Assembly (NCBI GenBank): GCA_963814985.1
Contig: CAWFFV010000057.1
Coordinates: 310,001-374,000 of the forward strand
DNA: 64,000 nt
From: CAWFFV01 sp963814985
GTDB taxonomy: Bacteria > Chloroflexota > Ktedonobacteria > Ktedonobacterales > Ktedonobacteraceae
Direction of reading: 5' to 3'
Part shown: positions 35,082 through 45,032 of the stretch, one piece after another
Numbering within the stretch: position 1 is the stretch's first letter
Layout of the letters: each line of letters starts with the position of its first letter
The notes under the pieces: model-generated
The model's database searches: none
Told to the model about the DNA's origin: nothing
The model's input: the letters and a program-made list of their open reading frames with translations, nothing else
Made by a program: the position numbers and the translations under genes

Positions 35082-36242
35082 GTGCTACAGGAGCCTGAGC
35101 CACAACCTGAACGTGTGATGCAGCATGTGTTGTATGTACCGCAGTGGAGCGAAAATACTCCTCGTGGGAATAAACGTCAGATTACGATGTTGGGAGCCAT
35201 CAATGAAGCACTCGTAGAGTTAGCGCAGCGCGATCCGGGTTTCTTTGTCTATGGACAAGATGTTGGAAGTCCCAAAGGTGGTGTTTTTGGTGCAACGGCA
35301 ATGCTCGTTACCCAATTTCCAGAGCGAGCAATGAGCAGCCCACTCAATGAACAATTGATTGTAGGTATTGCGGCTGGCGTGGGTATGAAAGATGGCAAAG
35401 CCCGTTGTGCTGAAATTCAGTTTGTAGATTACCATCAATCGGCAGCACAAACTCTTCGTCTGGCAGCACGTATCTCCTATCAGAGCTATGGTGGATGGAT
35501 GGTGCCGTTGCTACTTCGTACTAAGTCGGGTAGCGGTGGTGGTGGTCCCATTTCGAGTAGCTCGGCTGGTGGAGGTGCTTTTGGTCACTCCAATGCGGGT
35601 GAGCAGTGGTTTACGAGTATACCTGGTATGATCACCGTTTGTCCTGCTACGCCATTTGATGCCAAAGGTCTCTTGCTGGAAGCTGCACGTGCAAAATCGC
35701 CTGTGGCCTTCCTGGAGCGTGGTCGTCTCTATCGTTCAGAAGCTCCCAAAGATAGTGATGGAGCAGTCATTGCAGCGATAGCACAATACTGGAATGTACC
35801 TGAAGGATACTATACGCTGCCGTTGGGTAAGGCGCGCCGTTTACGTATTGGAGAAGGGCCAACCAGTATTGCTATTATTGCCTGGGGAACGATGGTGTTG
35901 GAGGCCTGTACGGCTGCTGCTAATGTTGTCAAACGCGAAGGTGTAGCAATTGAGATTGTTGATCTGCGAACGCTGGCTCCCTTTGATGAAGAGGTGGTTG
36001 CCGCCGCTGTGAAAGAGGCCAGCCGTGTTATGGTGGTGACCGAAGAGGCTGATCTGACGAGTTTTGGACGGCATCTTCATTCCTGGATTGTGGAGCATTG
36101 TTTCTACGATCTGGATGGTACACCGGCCTTCATCTCTGCCATAAAAGCTCCTGCCGCTCCCTACTATGCAGAGGAAGAGGCCGCTTTCTTTCCCTCCGCG
36201 AAGGACATTGAGAAGAAGATCGAGGAGTTACTGGCAGAATAA
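35082..36242 (+). CDS. 2-oxoacid dehydrogenase E1 component, beta subunit
   Basis: The protein (386 residues from the GTG at 35082, or 374 from the ATG at 35118) has the transketolase-like pyrimidine domain: ITMLGAINEALVELAQRDPG, FVYGQDVGSPKGGVFGAT and SSPLNEQLIVGIAAGVGM, then SGGGGPISSSSAGG and the C-terminal transketolase domain (IAIIAWGTMVLEA, IVDLRTLAPFDEEVVAAAVK). It pairs with the upstream alpha subunit to form the decarboxylating E1. The start is uncertain because neither candidate has a well-spaced ribosome-binding site. Confidence 0.88.
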   Translation: MLQEPEPQPERVMQHVLYVPQWSENTPRGNKRQITMLGAINEALVELAQRDPGFFVYGQDVGSPKGGVFGATAMLVTQFPERAMSSPLNEQLIVGIAAGVGMKDGKARCAEIQFVDYHQSAAQTLRLAARISYQSYGGWMVPLLLRTKSGSGGGGPISSSSAGGGAFGHSNAGEQWFTSIPGMITVCPATPFDAKGLLLEAARAKSPVAFLERGRLYRSEAPKDSDGAVIAAIAQYWNVPEGYYTLPLGKARRLRIGEGPTSIAIIAWGTMVLEACTAAANVVKREGVAIEIVDLRTLAPFDEEVVAAAVKEASRVMVVTEEADLTSFGRHLHSWIVEHCFYDLDGTPAFISAIKAPAAPYYAEEEAAFFPSAKDIEKKIEELLAE

Positions 36243-36337
36243 AGGTGGCAAATTCCCTCGACGTATTGGGTAAACTATGCTACACTGCATTTGAATGCAT
36301 AGCGTAGTATCAGCAATCATGAGGAGAACAAAGATTA

Positions 36338-37430
36338 ATGGCAAGCTGTATATCCTGCGGTGGTGATGTCACCGGCAGAAAATTTTGCCCACAGTGCGGG
36401 ACTGCTGTACAACCGATGAATACACCTGTTGTAAGTGGCCAGATTGTGGCTACGATTTGCCCACAATGTAGCGGAGAAGTGAAACCCGGAGCGGCGTTCT
36501 GTATGCACTGTGGCGCAGCTTTAAATGCCCAATCGGCTCCCCCTCCTCCAAGTGCAACACATTCCTGCCCGGTCTGTCATATGATGAGTTTCTTCAGGAA
36601 GCGTTTTCTGTACGAGTTGTCGGGCACGATATGCGTGCTCCTGTGACCCGCAGGCCGTCCAGGCCTCTGCTTCCATCTACTGCACGACTTGTGGAAGGCA
36701 AAATGCTCCTGGCGTGCGATTCTGTGCTGGCTGCGGAAATCAGTTAGTTCCAGCTCCTCAAGTGGCAGAGGCCAACTCTATGCAGCCAGGACAATATACC
36801 CAATATTCGCAACAACAATCCCAGTATCCGCAATCCCAATATTCGCAACAACAATCCCAGTATCCGCCATCCCAATATTCGCAACAACAATCCCAGTATC
36901 CCCGTCCCAATATCCGCAGCAACAATCCCAGTATCCACCGTCCCAATATTCGCAACAACCATCCCAGTATCCACCGTCTCAATATCCAGCGCAATATGGA
37001 CAGCCGCAGTATGCGCAAGCGGGCTATCAACCTCAACCGATGATGGGCCAATCTCCAATGATGCTACGTTGTCCGGTCTGTATGGCGATGGCTCCAATGG
37101 GGACACCTAACTGTCTCAGTTGTCGTACGAGCCTTGCGGGTGTTGTGCCTGTGCCAGCCAATATGCCTGCTCAGGGGCAGCCACAGGGAGGTATTGGGGG
37201 ATTTTCTGCAAGGCAGTGGCGGAAAACTCGCCGCAGGTGCACTGGGTGGTGCAGCTGCAGTCATTGGTGGGGAAATGTTATTGCACGGATTTGAGAACTC
37301 TATTGAGAATCGTGTTGAGGATAACATGGGGTTTGGCGGTGAACGTCCACATCATCACCACCACCATCACCATGAGGAAGGTCTCCTGGGTGGTTTAGGA
37401 GAGTTGGCCAATGATGTCGGGCTGTTCTAA
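36338..37430 (+). CDS. Zinc-ribbon protein with Gln/Tyr repeats and a His run, frame broken three times
   Basis: Across the breaks the protein has two N-terminal zinc ribbons (CISCGGDVTGRKFCPQCG, ICPQCSGEVKPGAAFCMHCG), further CxxC pairs (CTTCGRQNAPGVRFCAGCG), a low-complexity region of SQYSQQQSQYPP units, another CPVC...CLSC ribbon, and a Gly-rich hydrophobic C-terminus ending with eight His, EEGLLGGLGELANDVGLF. Breaks fall near 36600, at 36898-36901 (one C missing) and near 37206 (one T too many). The 36-base repeat register independently shows the second is a one-base deletion. The final segment resembles YtxH/DUF-type membrane tails. Role unknown; the Q/Y region could promote self-association. 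Confidence 0.75.
36801..37015 (+). repeat. 36-base tandem repeat encoding SQYSQQQSQYPP units
   Basis: Units begin at 36801, 36837, 36873, 36908, 36944 and 36980. All spacings are 36 except 36873 to 36908, which is 35. The short unit coincides with the reading-frame break, so the missing base can be placed within it (a C run at 36898-36901). Confidence 0.85.
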
Positions 37431-37691
37431 ATTTTAGGACGGCGCAGGGGCGGTAAGATAACTCTTGCGCCCCTGCCGGGCTTCTCGTCGTGATAGCTTT
37501 CTTGACACCCAAATTGGCTAGTTTTCCTCAGTTCGTCTTGTATTCAGTTGCAGTGCAGTGGTAAACCGTCTATAATATTGCGAGGCAAACCGAATGCTAT
37601 ATGTAAGAAAAGAGCATTTTTGACCTTTGGTAGCTATGCTGATGTCATTGAACCTGGAACTATAAGGAGAGTTGGAGTCCTCTTTCCACCC

Positions 37692-39001
37692 ATGAATAGA
37701 AGAGATCCTACGCCAAGTATTTACATGAATTACGAACAAAACACGTTAAAGAACGGAATTCGTTTACTTACTACTTATATGCCTGGCATGCGTTCTGCTA
37801 GCATTGCCTTTTTTTTCACTGTTGGTTCACGCTATGAGCCAGATCAGATCGCTGGGGTATCACATTTTATTGAACATATGCTCTTCAAGGGATCACAACG
37901 CTATCCTACGGCCCGGCTTATTTCTGAGGCCATCGAGGGAGTTGGTGGCACATTCAACGGTAGTACTGGCAAGGAACTCACCAGCTATACGGCCCGTGTT
38001 CCAAATGAATATTTGCCTGAGGTCATGAATGTTCTGGCCGATATGGTACGAAATTCTTTTTTTGATCCAGCAGAAATAGAGAAAGAGCGTAGTGTCATTA
38101 TTGAGGAGCTAAGTTCCACCCAGGATGATCCGCAGGAGTGGGTGAATCTATTGATTGACGAGGTTATGTGGCCTGGACTTCCTCTAGGGCGAGACGATGC
38201 AGGTTCAATACAAACCGTCTCTCAGTTACAGCGTCATCAAATGCAGAACTACATGGATGCGCACTATCGACCCAATTCGTTTGTCATTAGTGTTGCGGGT
38301 AATATTGACCATAAGCAGGTCTTCCAGTTAACGGAAAACCTGTTTAATGATTGGGAAGCAGGAAAGCCCCAGAGTTGGACTGAAAGTTTGCCGCCGCGTA
38401 ATGTTGCGCCAGTGCGAATGATCAAGAAGGCTACAGAGCAGACGAATATTTGTCTCGCAACATTAGGGAGTGCTTACACTTCTCCTGACTACTATCCACT
38501 TTTGCTTATCAATGCTTTGCTCGGTGATGGGATGAGTTCTCGGCTCTTCCAGTCTCTACGTGAAGAGCAGGGGTTGGCATATGACATTGGTAGTTATTTA
38601 AATAGTTATTACGAAACTGGCAACCTGGTAGTAAGCGCAGGGTGGATCCATCACATACTCAGGAAGCTATATGTGCTATCGTTGCTGAACTCACACGGCT
38701 GTGTGATGTCCCTGTGCCAGATGATGAGCTTGAGCGAAGCAAAGCCTATGTCCGAGGGGGTCTTTTACTGGGTTTGGAAGGCACGCAGCAGGTGGCTTTT
38801 TGGCTGGGAAGTCAGGAGTGTCTACATAAACGCGTATGGGGTACCGATGAGGTGCTAGCTCATGTTAATGCTGTTACCACACAAGATATTCAGCGTGTGG
38901 CCGCGACCTGCTTTGCTCCTGAATGGCGTCGTCTAGCTATTATTGGGCCAGATGACACACGTCGAGCAGAGTACTTTGGGAAAATGCTTACGAGTGTGTA
39001 A
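37692..39001 (+). CDS. M16-family zinc metallopeptidase (processing-peptidase-like), frame broken at about 38641
   Basis: The N-terminal domain has the inverted zinc motif HFIEHMLFKG (HxxEH) with the distal glutamate in EIEKERSVIIEEL, and GGTFNGSTGKELTSYTARV as in mitochondrial processing peptidase beta and bacterial PqqL/YmxG-type proteases. The C-terminal domain (LGDGMSSRLFQSLREEQGLA) is cut by a frame break: GCAGGGTGGATCC at 38638-38650 lacks one G. Adding it gives SAGVDPSHTQEAI and continues to a stop at 39001. The start is taken as the ATG at 37692; 37725 is an alternative. The TPR gene begins 24 bases downstream. Confidence 0.87.
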
Positions 39002-39025
39002 AGCTGGAAGAGGAGACCAGGTTTT

Positions 39026-41888
39026 ATGGCACAAACAATGCTTCGTGACTATTTGCAGGAGATCGAAGATGCAATCAGTTCGGGTCGTAGCGACGAGGCT
39101 CTCACCAAGTCTCAGACTATTCTTGCCCAATTTCCGGAGTCACTTGAGGCTCAACGTCTCCTGGGTGAAGTCTACCTTGCACAAGGGTACCTGGAAGAGG
39201 CTCAGCAGACCTTTGATTGGGTCTTGACGAATGATCCAGAGAATGTCATTGCTTACTGTGATCGTGCCTTGATCAGTGAGCGTACATCGGACTACGATAC
39301 TGCATTGGACTGCTATCAGCAGGCTTATGAACTCAGTCGAGGTAATAACCAAATTCGACAGCAGTTTAATCAGCTGAGTGTAAAAGCTGGGCAACAAGGA
39401 TTTATGTTCTCGCGTGCAGGCCTTGCGCGTCTGTATATGCGTGGAGATCTCCTCACTCAGGCTATTCAAGAATGGGAAACTGTACTTACTGGAAGCCCAG
39501 ACCGTCTCGATGCACGTACCGGGCTGCTGGAAGCCTATTGGCGTGAAGGTCTCTCTGATCGTGTCGAACAACTGGCAAGGCAAATTCTTCAAGATGTACC
39601 TGGTTGTTTGAAGGCGTTGTTGCTCCTTGCCCACGTTGCCTCTACCAAAAATATGCAATCTGCGCAAGATCTGTTGCAGCGAGCTGACGCGTTAGACCCG
39701 GATCGGATCATGGCTCACGAGCTTTTCTCTGATTTACTCGTGGCTCAACCGAATCAGCCATTTCAGCAATTGTTGAATAAGCCTCCAGTTGTTATCGCGG
39801 AGTCTTTCGCTCAACCCAGGCAGGAAGAAGCTTATGCGTTAGCGGCTAGCATCCCAAATACGTCTGCATCCACAGATGCCTTTTCCAACTGGAATGGTTC
39901 AGATAGTCTGGCGAAACAGGAAGTATCCCCATTTTTCCAATTGTCAAATGACTATGTTGCTACTGCTGATCCATGGAGCAATTTAGGGACACCGCAAAAT
40001 ATCATTCCTCAACAAGAATCCTATAGCCCTGTGATCCAATTGGGTACGGAGACTACAAATATTGCGCCGTGGCATACTCCAACGCAGGATGCACTGCAAT
40101 ATGAAGAACCTCAATTGGAATCATGGATATCGCACTTAGAATCGCAAAGCAGCCCTGTCCAGGATCAGACCGTGTTTGCACAACAGTTACAGGGCAGCCA
40201 GAACGTACTTGCAAAATTTGGTGTTGGGAGCGTAGATCCCTGGGAAAATTTAGGGAATGGCAATAAATCCGGGCCTCCGAGTACCTGGGGGATATTACCA
40301 CAGGATGAGAAACAGCTTGCACCGCCTGCCTGGCTTGATATGCTTAGTCAGGGAGAACGGCGGCAGCTTAGTGGAGGAATGCCAGCTCTTACCCACTCTT
40401 GAGCAAATGTCACCGATGCAACCGTTTGGCGGATCGCAATCGAGGATTCAGCCCGTAAAGATGGAAGAACCGAAAGTAGTGCCAGTAGCTCAACCGTTTG
40501 GCGGATCGCAGTCGAGGATTCAGCCCGTAAAGATGGAAGAACCGAAAGTAGTGCCAGTAGTTCAACCGTCTGGCGGATCGCAATCGAGGATTCAGTCTGT
40601 AAAGATGGAAGAACCGAAAGTAGTGCCAGGAGATGAAGATGAGGATGAGGATGCCTTCTCCTTCGGTCCTGAGTGGTTGAAATCGTTGGGAGCCACTGCA
40701 ATTGATGATCCAGATCCTGCCGAAATCTTCACCTACAACATTGCCGGTAGCATCACCAGTACTCGAAAAATTAGAGGTACATCCTGAATCTGCAGAGATA
40801 CCTGTATGGGCTACACAGCTATCAGAAGTGTCTGTCTCTGCACCTGTATGGGCAGCGCAGGTAGCAGAGTTGTCATGGGCCGCACAAGTGTCGGATCTGA
40901 CGGAGTCCCAGTTAGCAGGCCGGCATGGATGGATTCTGTTTCTGATCCTGCGGAAAAGACCGAGCAAAATCTCCTCACCACATTGGAAGAGTTGGAATTT
41001 GGTCTGCTTTCGCGGGGCTTTGTTCCCTTAGAACCAAACTCGCTTTCAGCTATTGCTCAAGCTCAAGAGATAATACCTGCTGAAATAGTTACTCCTGAGC
41101 CTGCTCAGGTTGTAGCGGTGGCTCAAGAGCCAACGCTTTCATCGGCGTTTGCAGAATTTGGTAATTTTGTATCGCCGAGGAGGCCTCAGGAAGACCTGTA
41201 CGTAGCTCCAACAGGAGCTATGTTATCGGCTCAACCGATATCTGCGCAAGTTCTTCCTTCAATAGAAGAGCCTCAACGAGTGGCGTTACAGAGTACTGCT
41301 CCTGCGCTTTCGCTGGAATCTCAAATGACTCCTATTATGCTACCTGTGCCATCACCTTACATTGGAGTAACTTCAGAGACGAAGAGAGACTCTGCAGTTC
41401 CTTCTTTGCCCTCTAGCACCACACCCGTGCAGTTAGCCAACGTGCCGGTTGCCCGCAGAGAGACAATCTTTGATGACGAATTAGAGATGACGATGAAGCG
41501 TCCCGCAATTCGTGTGCAACCTATGCAACAGCGTCCCTTTCCCCAAAGAGATCAGACCCTACCAATGAACAGAGTGGAAGAGCGTGTAGCCACAGAGAAG
41601 AACGTAAATAACAAATGGAGCCATCAAGAGCGTTTGATTCAAGGATATCAGCATCAGCTTATTGGTGATTACGATGAAGCGATGCAGGAGTACCGCATTA
41701 TTATACGAAGCGATCCCGAGGCGCTTGGTGAGGTGATTAGCAATGTGCGTGCTCTTCTGAAATTGGCACCCAAATATTCGCCGGGTTATCGTGTGCTAGG
41801 TGATGCCTATATGCGCCAGGGTGAGTACTTGCAGGCAATGGAAGCTTACAATAAAGCTCTCACTATGGCAAAGAAAGCAAAAGGCTAG
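39026..41888 (+). CDS. Long tetratricopeptide-repeat protein, frame broken three times
   Basis: Four open stretches in three frames together make one protein of about 950 residues. The N-terminus holds TPRs (LAQFPESLEAQRLLGEVYLA, LTNDPENVIAYCDRALISER and more to residue 240). A long low-complexity middle rich in Pro, Gln, Ser and acidic residues includes three 24-residue repeats, VWA.Q motifs and PW.NLG motifs. A final TPR block (LAPKYSPGYRVLGDAYMRQG) ends at 41888. Breaks lie near 40380, 40725 and 40920. It probably acts as a scaffold; it is followed 25 bases on by a roadblock/LC7 gene, a partner type often linked to small GTPase control. Confidence 0.8.
40419..40634 (+). repeat. Three 72-base tandem repeats inside the TPR gene
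   Basis: Units start at 40419, 40491 and 40563 and encode QPFGGSQSRIQPVKMEEPKV with minor changes. The high identity suggests recent expansion. Confidence 0.88.
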
Positions 41889-41913
41889 TTCTTGTTAGCA
41901 AAGGAGTCATGGA

Positions 41914-42264
41914 GTGGAAACTATTCTGCAACGGTTGACTGACCTTGATGAAGTCTATAATGCGATTCTTGTCGGCAAGGACGGTCTGATCGTCTCTGGA
42001 ATACTGCGTAGTGAGGATGAGGAAGTGGTTGGGGCGATGTCGGCGGCTGCATTTGGCTCCATTACTAGCTACACTACGCAGATCAACAGTGGTGATGCTC
42101 ACCACGTGACTGTCGAGACAAAGAGTGGTACAATACAGATGGAAGAGGCAGGAGACCTCATCCTTGTGGTTATCACAAAAGGTATCGGCAATCTGGGGCG
42201 TGTGCGCATAGAGATGAAGAAGACTTGCCGTCAACTGATACAGCTGGTTGCTGCAAGCTATTAA
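41914..42264 (+). CDS. Roadblock/LC7-domain protein
   Basis: The 116-residue protein begins at a GTG at 41914 with AAGGAG 7 bases before; the ATG at 41909 is in another frame. VYNAILVGKDGLIVSGI, EEVVGAMSAAAFGSITSYTT and DLILVVITKGIGNLGRVRIE fit the roadblock/LC7 fold, as in MglB-type regulators of small GTPases. No GTPase gene is adjacent, but the upstream TPR protein could be a partner. Confidence 0.85.
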   Translation: METILQRLTDLDEVYNAILVGKDGLIVSGILRSEDEEVVGAMSAAAFGSITSYTTQINSGDAHHVTVETKSGTIQMEEAGDLILVVITKGIGNLGRVRIEMKKTCRQLIQLVAASY

Positions 42265-42353
42265 AATGAGGCGACGACGACTTCATAGGCAGATACGCCA
42301 CTTCTGGCGCATCTGCCCTTTACATTACTCAATGAAGGAGAATTTATAAAAAC

Positions 42354-42818
42354 ATGGAACGTACCCTGGTATTATTAAAACCTGATGCTGTTCAAAGAGA
42401 TCTTGTTGGTGAAATCATTGCGCGTCTTGAGCGTAAAGGTCTCAAGCTGGTTGGCCTGAAAATGATGAGATTGTCCGATAGCCTTTTAAATGATCACTAC
42501 AGCCACCTCGTTGGGCGTGATTTCTTTCCCGAAGTCAAGTCATTTATGCAATTGACACCCGTTGTGGCCTGTTGCTGGGAAGGGGTTGACTGTGTCAACA
42601 CAGTGCGCTCGCTTTGTGGTGTTACTAAAGCTCGTGAGGCGGCTCCTGGAACAATTCGTGGCGAATTTGCCATGAGTGTTCAAGCTAATCTCATACATTG
42701 TTCCAATTCATTGGAAACTGCCAGCGTGGAAGTTGAGCGCTTCTTCAAATCTGAAGAACTCTTCTCCTATGGGGATAGATTGGAGCAATTTATCTATTCT
42801 TCTCGTGAGCGCGAATAA
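42354..42818 (+). CDS. ndk: Nucleoside diphosphate kinase
   Basis: The 154-residue protein matches Ndk: MERTLVLLKPDAVQRDLVGE, the substrate region LVGRDFFPEVKSFM, PGTIRGEF and the active-site histidine in NLIHCSNSLETASVEV. The usual HGSDS reads HCSNS, a mild variant. It transfers phosphate among nucleoside di- and triphosphates. GAAGGAG lies upstream. An intrinsic terminator follows. Confidence 0.93.
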   Translation: MERTLVLLKPDAVQRDLVGEIIARLERKGLKLVGLKMMRLSDSLLNDHYSHLVGRDFFPEVKSFMQLTPVVACCWEGVDCVNTVRSLCGVTKAREAAPGTIRGEFAMSVQANLIHCSNSLETASVEVERFFKSEELFSYGDRLEQFIYSSRERE

Positions 42819-42840
42819 GAAAGCGTGTTGACGTTTCAAC

Positions 42841-42872
42841 AAAAAGCCAGCGGATGATTCAGCTGGCTTTTT
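42841..42872 (+). terminator. Intrinsic terminator after ndk
   Basis: AAAAAGCCAGC (42841-42851) and GCTGGCTTTTT (42862-42872) form an 11-bp stem. The A and T runs suit termination from both sides, serving also the minus-strand gene ending at 42876. Confidence 0.85.
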
Positions 42873-42875
42873 GCA

Positions 42876-43220
42876 TCAACTATGAGAAGGTAAAGGGCTT
42901 TCTTCTGAATGTGTTTCTTTTGCTGAAGATTGCTTCTGGTTAGCAAGACGCCAGCAGCATGTTTTACTACGAAAACACTTTTCTTGTTCTTCCGCAGTGA
43001 TAGGAGGTGTCCCTTTAAGGCAAAAGACTTGATACATTGGTTCTCCAGCAGTAATATCATTACACGGAAACCAACGTTCCCGATAAAATGGGCAGGCATT
43101 TTTATGCTTACGCCAATTAGAGTTTTCAGATGGATGAGTATCGAGTGTGCCCGCCAACCAAATGTCCTTCCTAAATGATATGCTATTTGTGAGAACAGTG
43201 TGTTGAAGGTAGTATACCAT
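42876..43220 (-). CDS. Small cysteine-containing protein, unrecognised
   Basis: From an ATG at 43220 the frame gives 114 residues with a metal-site-like pattern: NACPFYRERWFPCND, YQVFCLKGTPPITAEEQEKC and RSKTCCWR. The even spacing of cysteines and the conserved-looking GEPMYQ suggest a real gene. There is no ribosome-binding site; the frame also continues upstream to 43265, overlapping the divergent CPBP gene. Function unknown. Confidence 0.5.
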   Translation of the reverse strand: MVYYLQHTVLTNSISFRKDIWLAGTLDTHPSENSNWRKHKNACPFYRERWFPCNDITAGEPMYQVFCLKGTPPITAEEQEKCFRSKTCCWRLANQKQSSAKETHSEESPLPSHS

Positions 43221-43249
43221 ATTAGAATACGAAATGAGGGTGCACTTTC

Positions 43250-44017
43250 TTGTCTGAACAAACATTTGAAATGGTCCCCTGGACCATTCGGCAAACCTTC
43301 ACGGGCATCTTTTATACACTTGTTCCCTGGATAGTGTTTGTATTTGGGCTGGATAGCCTCAAAGGAACATCTGGACGTAGCGTTGCGCTCTCTCCGCAGG
43401 AAGATCTGCTTAATGCAATCATCGCCTTCGTTTTTACTTTGCTAATCGAGGGTGCTTTTCTCATTGCTCCTTTCTACTTTGCTAACAGCGCATTTCGTTC
43501 TATTGTATCTCGTCGACGTCTGATCTTTGGGTCCCTGGGCTTTAGACACTTCAATGTAAGACGTGCTGTGGTGTGGATTGTGCTCCTCTTTGTCGTTATC
43601 ATTATACTCAACGGGGTGTATCAATACACTATCACCATTTTTCATCTTAACTTGCAAACTAATGATCAGTTTATTCTGAAACAAAGTAAACAGGCTCCTC
43701 TAACGACCTATTCGACGCTCCTGGCGAGTGTCCTGGTTGCTCCTGTTTGCGAAGAGGTATTTTTCCGGGGCTTTGTTTTTGCTGGCTTCTTACGCGGTAT
43801 GTCGTTAGGGTGGGCGGTAGTCCTGAGTGCATTGATTTTTGCGGTAGCTCACGCAGATCCAGGCTCTTTTATCGTACTGTTCTGTATCGGGTTGGCACTG
43901 GCATTCCTTCGCTGGCAGACTCGCTCACTGTGGCCATGTATTTTGCTTCATGTCCTCAATAATGCTATTGCAGCACTCTTAATCTTCCTGGCTATGCAGA
44001 AGCTGATACCCTCCTAA
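43250..44017 (+). CDS. CPBP-family intramembrane metalloprotease
   Basis: The 255-residue protein starts at a TTG (43250) with GAGGG 9 bases upstream; the ATG at 43271 is an alternative. About seven membrane helices are seen, with the CAAX-protease/bacteriocin-processing motifs APVCEEVFFRG (EExxxR), IFAVAHADPGS and HVLNNAIAAL supplying the two Glu, two His and Asn/Asp ligands. Substrates are unknown. Confidence 0.87.
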   Translation: MSEQTFEMVPWTIRQTFTGIFYTLVPWIVFVFGLDSLKGTSGRSVALSPQEDLLNAIIAFVFTLLIEGAFLIAPFYFANSAFRSIVSRRRLIFGSLGFRHFNVRRAVVWIVLLFVVIIILNGVYQYTITIFHLNLQTNDQFILKQSKQAPLTTYSTLLASVLVAPVCEEVFFRGFVFAGFLRGMSLGWAVVLSALIFAVAHADPGSFIVLFCIGLALAFLRWQTRSLWPCILLHVLNNAIAALLIFLAMQKLIPS

Positions 44018-44892
44018 GTGGGGTTGGTGGGCCGTTTAGGGTAAACGTTTTGTTCACCTTGCAAAATACGTAAGAGGCCCAGAAGGATACAGAGGAAAAT
44101 GACTTGTGAGATGAAAAAATTTGTCTCACGATCCAGAGGTCGAGACGTAGCGAGGATGAGGAGGAGGAAGGGGGCAATGCCAAAAGGAACGTTGGGCCTG
44201 CTTGTGTCTTCCAACAAGAAGGGCGCAGCCACCAGACGAGAATACAGAGATTGAGGGCTACTGCTGCTGTTATGCTCTCCAGCCCCTGGAGCGAAGGTAC
44301 ATCAGGCGGCAAGAGAAAATATAGCTGTTACAATGATACAGCCTCCAATAATGGGAGCAATTCTAAAGAACCAGTTGTCCCAGCGGTGAAATGGTGTGTG
44401 GTCGATGGAGAGACAGATGTAACTACCCAGGAGGGCGCTATTCGAGGCCGCATTTAAATGTGCTACGATTGGTGATGTTGGGTCGATAGCAAGCAGGCTT
44501 ATCACAAAACTCATACCTGTGAAAATGGCCCAGATAGCCCCAAAGATACCTCCAGAGCGTATCCACAACGAGTGTGTACGTACAGCAACAGCTATCCAAC
44601 AGCCGAAAACCAGGGTCGTATATATCAAGAAAATCCACTCACCTCGATAGTAACCATTTAGCCATCCCTGTGTCAATAGACTTGCTGCACTTAGCCCAAT
44701 TACAAGCGTCAATGCGAAGGTCATAACAAAACGTGGCGTCCAAATGATCGGTGATTGGGAACTGGAAGTATTCCCACTTGCTGAAGTTTCTTCAGACGTG
44801 GGAATACTTTTCGTTACTTGCTCTATGGGCTGGATTGACTTGCCATTATGGTCAATCTCGGGTTGGGTAATGCTTTCGGCCATGGAAGGCAT
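44014..44892 (-). CDS. Polytopic membrane protein, frame broken twice
   Basis: The N-terminal 45 residues are polar, followed by at least four membrane helices (FVMTFALTLVIGLSAASLLT, FLIYTTLVFGCWIAVAV, GGIFGAIWAIFTGMSFVISL and others). The first frame stops at 44302, but removing one base near 44312 continues as PPDVPSLQGLESITAAVALN, another helix. A second correction at the CCC run near 44222 continues as FLLEDTSRPNVPFGIAPFLL and FFISQVIFLCILLGLLRIL to a stop at 44014. The rebuilt protein has about 290 residues and roughly seven helices. The 3' end overlaps the CPBP gene by 4 bases. No family recognised. Confidence 0.6.
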
Positions 44893-45032
44893 GCCCTCAC
44901 TTACGTTGTTGTTCTACTGCTGTTGTTTTTAACGAACGGCATATGAAATTGGGTACAACTGTTCCTGATGTCTCAGGCGTTGGAAGAGCCATCCTAAGAT
45001 TTGTTTTTTAGCGTACTGGTGGCCAGAGCCAC

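Noticed and set aside
37340..37385. His run as a sign of vector or tag contamination
   Set aside because: The codons are mixed, the run is in a corrected frame of a natural zinc-ribbon gene, and no vector sequence flanks it.
40419..40634. CRISPR array
   Set aside because: The 72-base units are contiguous with no variable spacers and are in frame inside a protein gene; the same applies to the 36-base repeat at 36801-37015.
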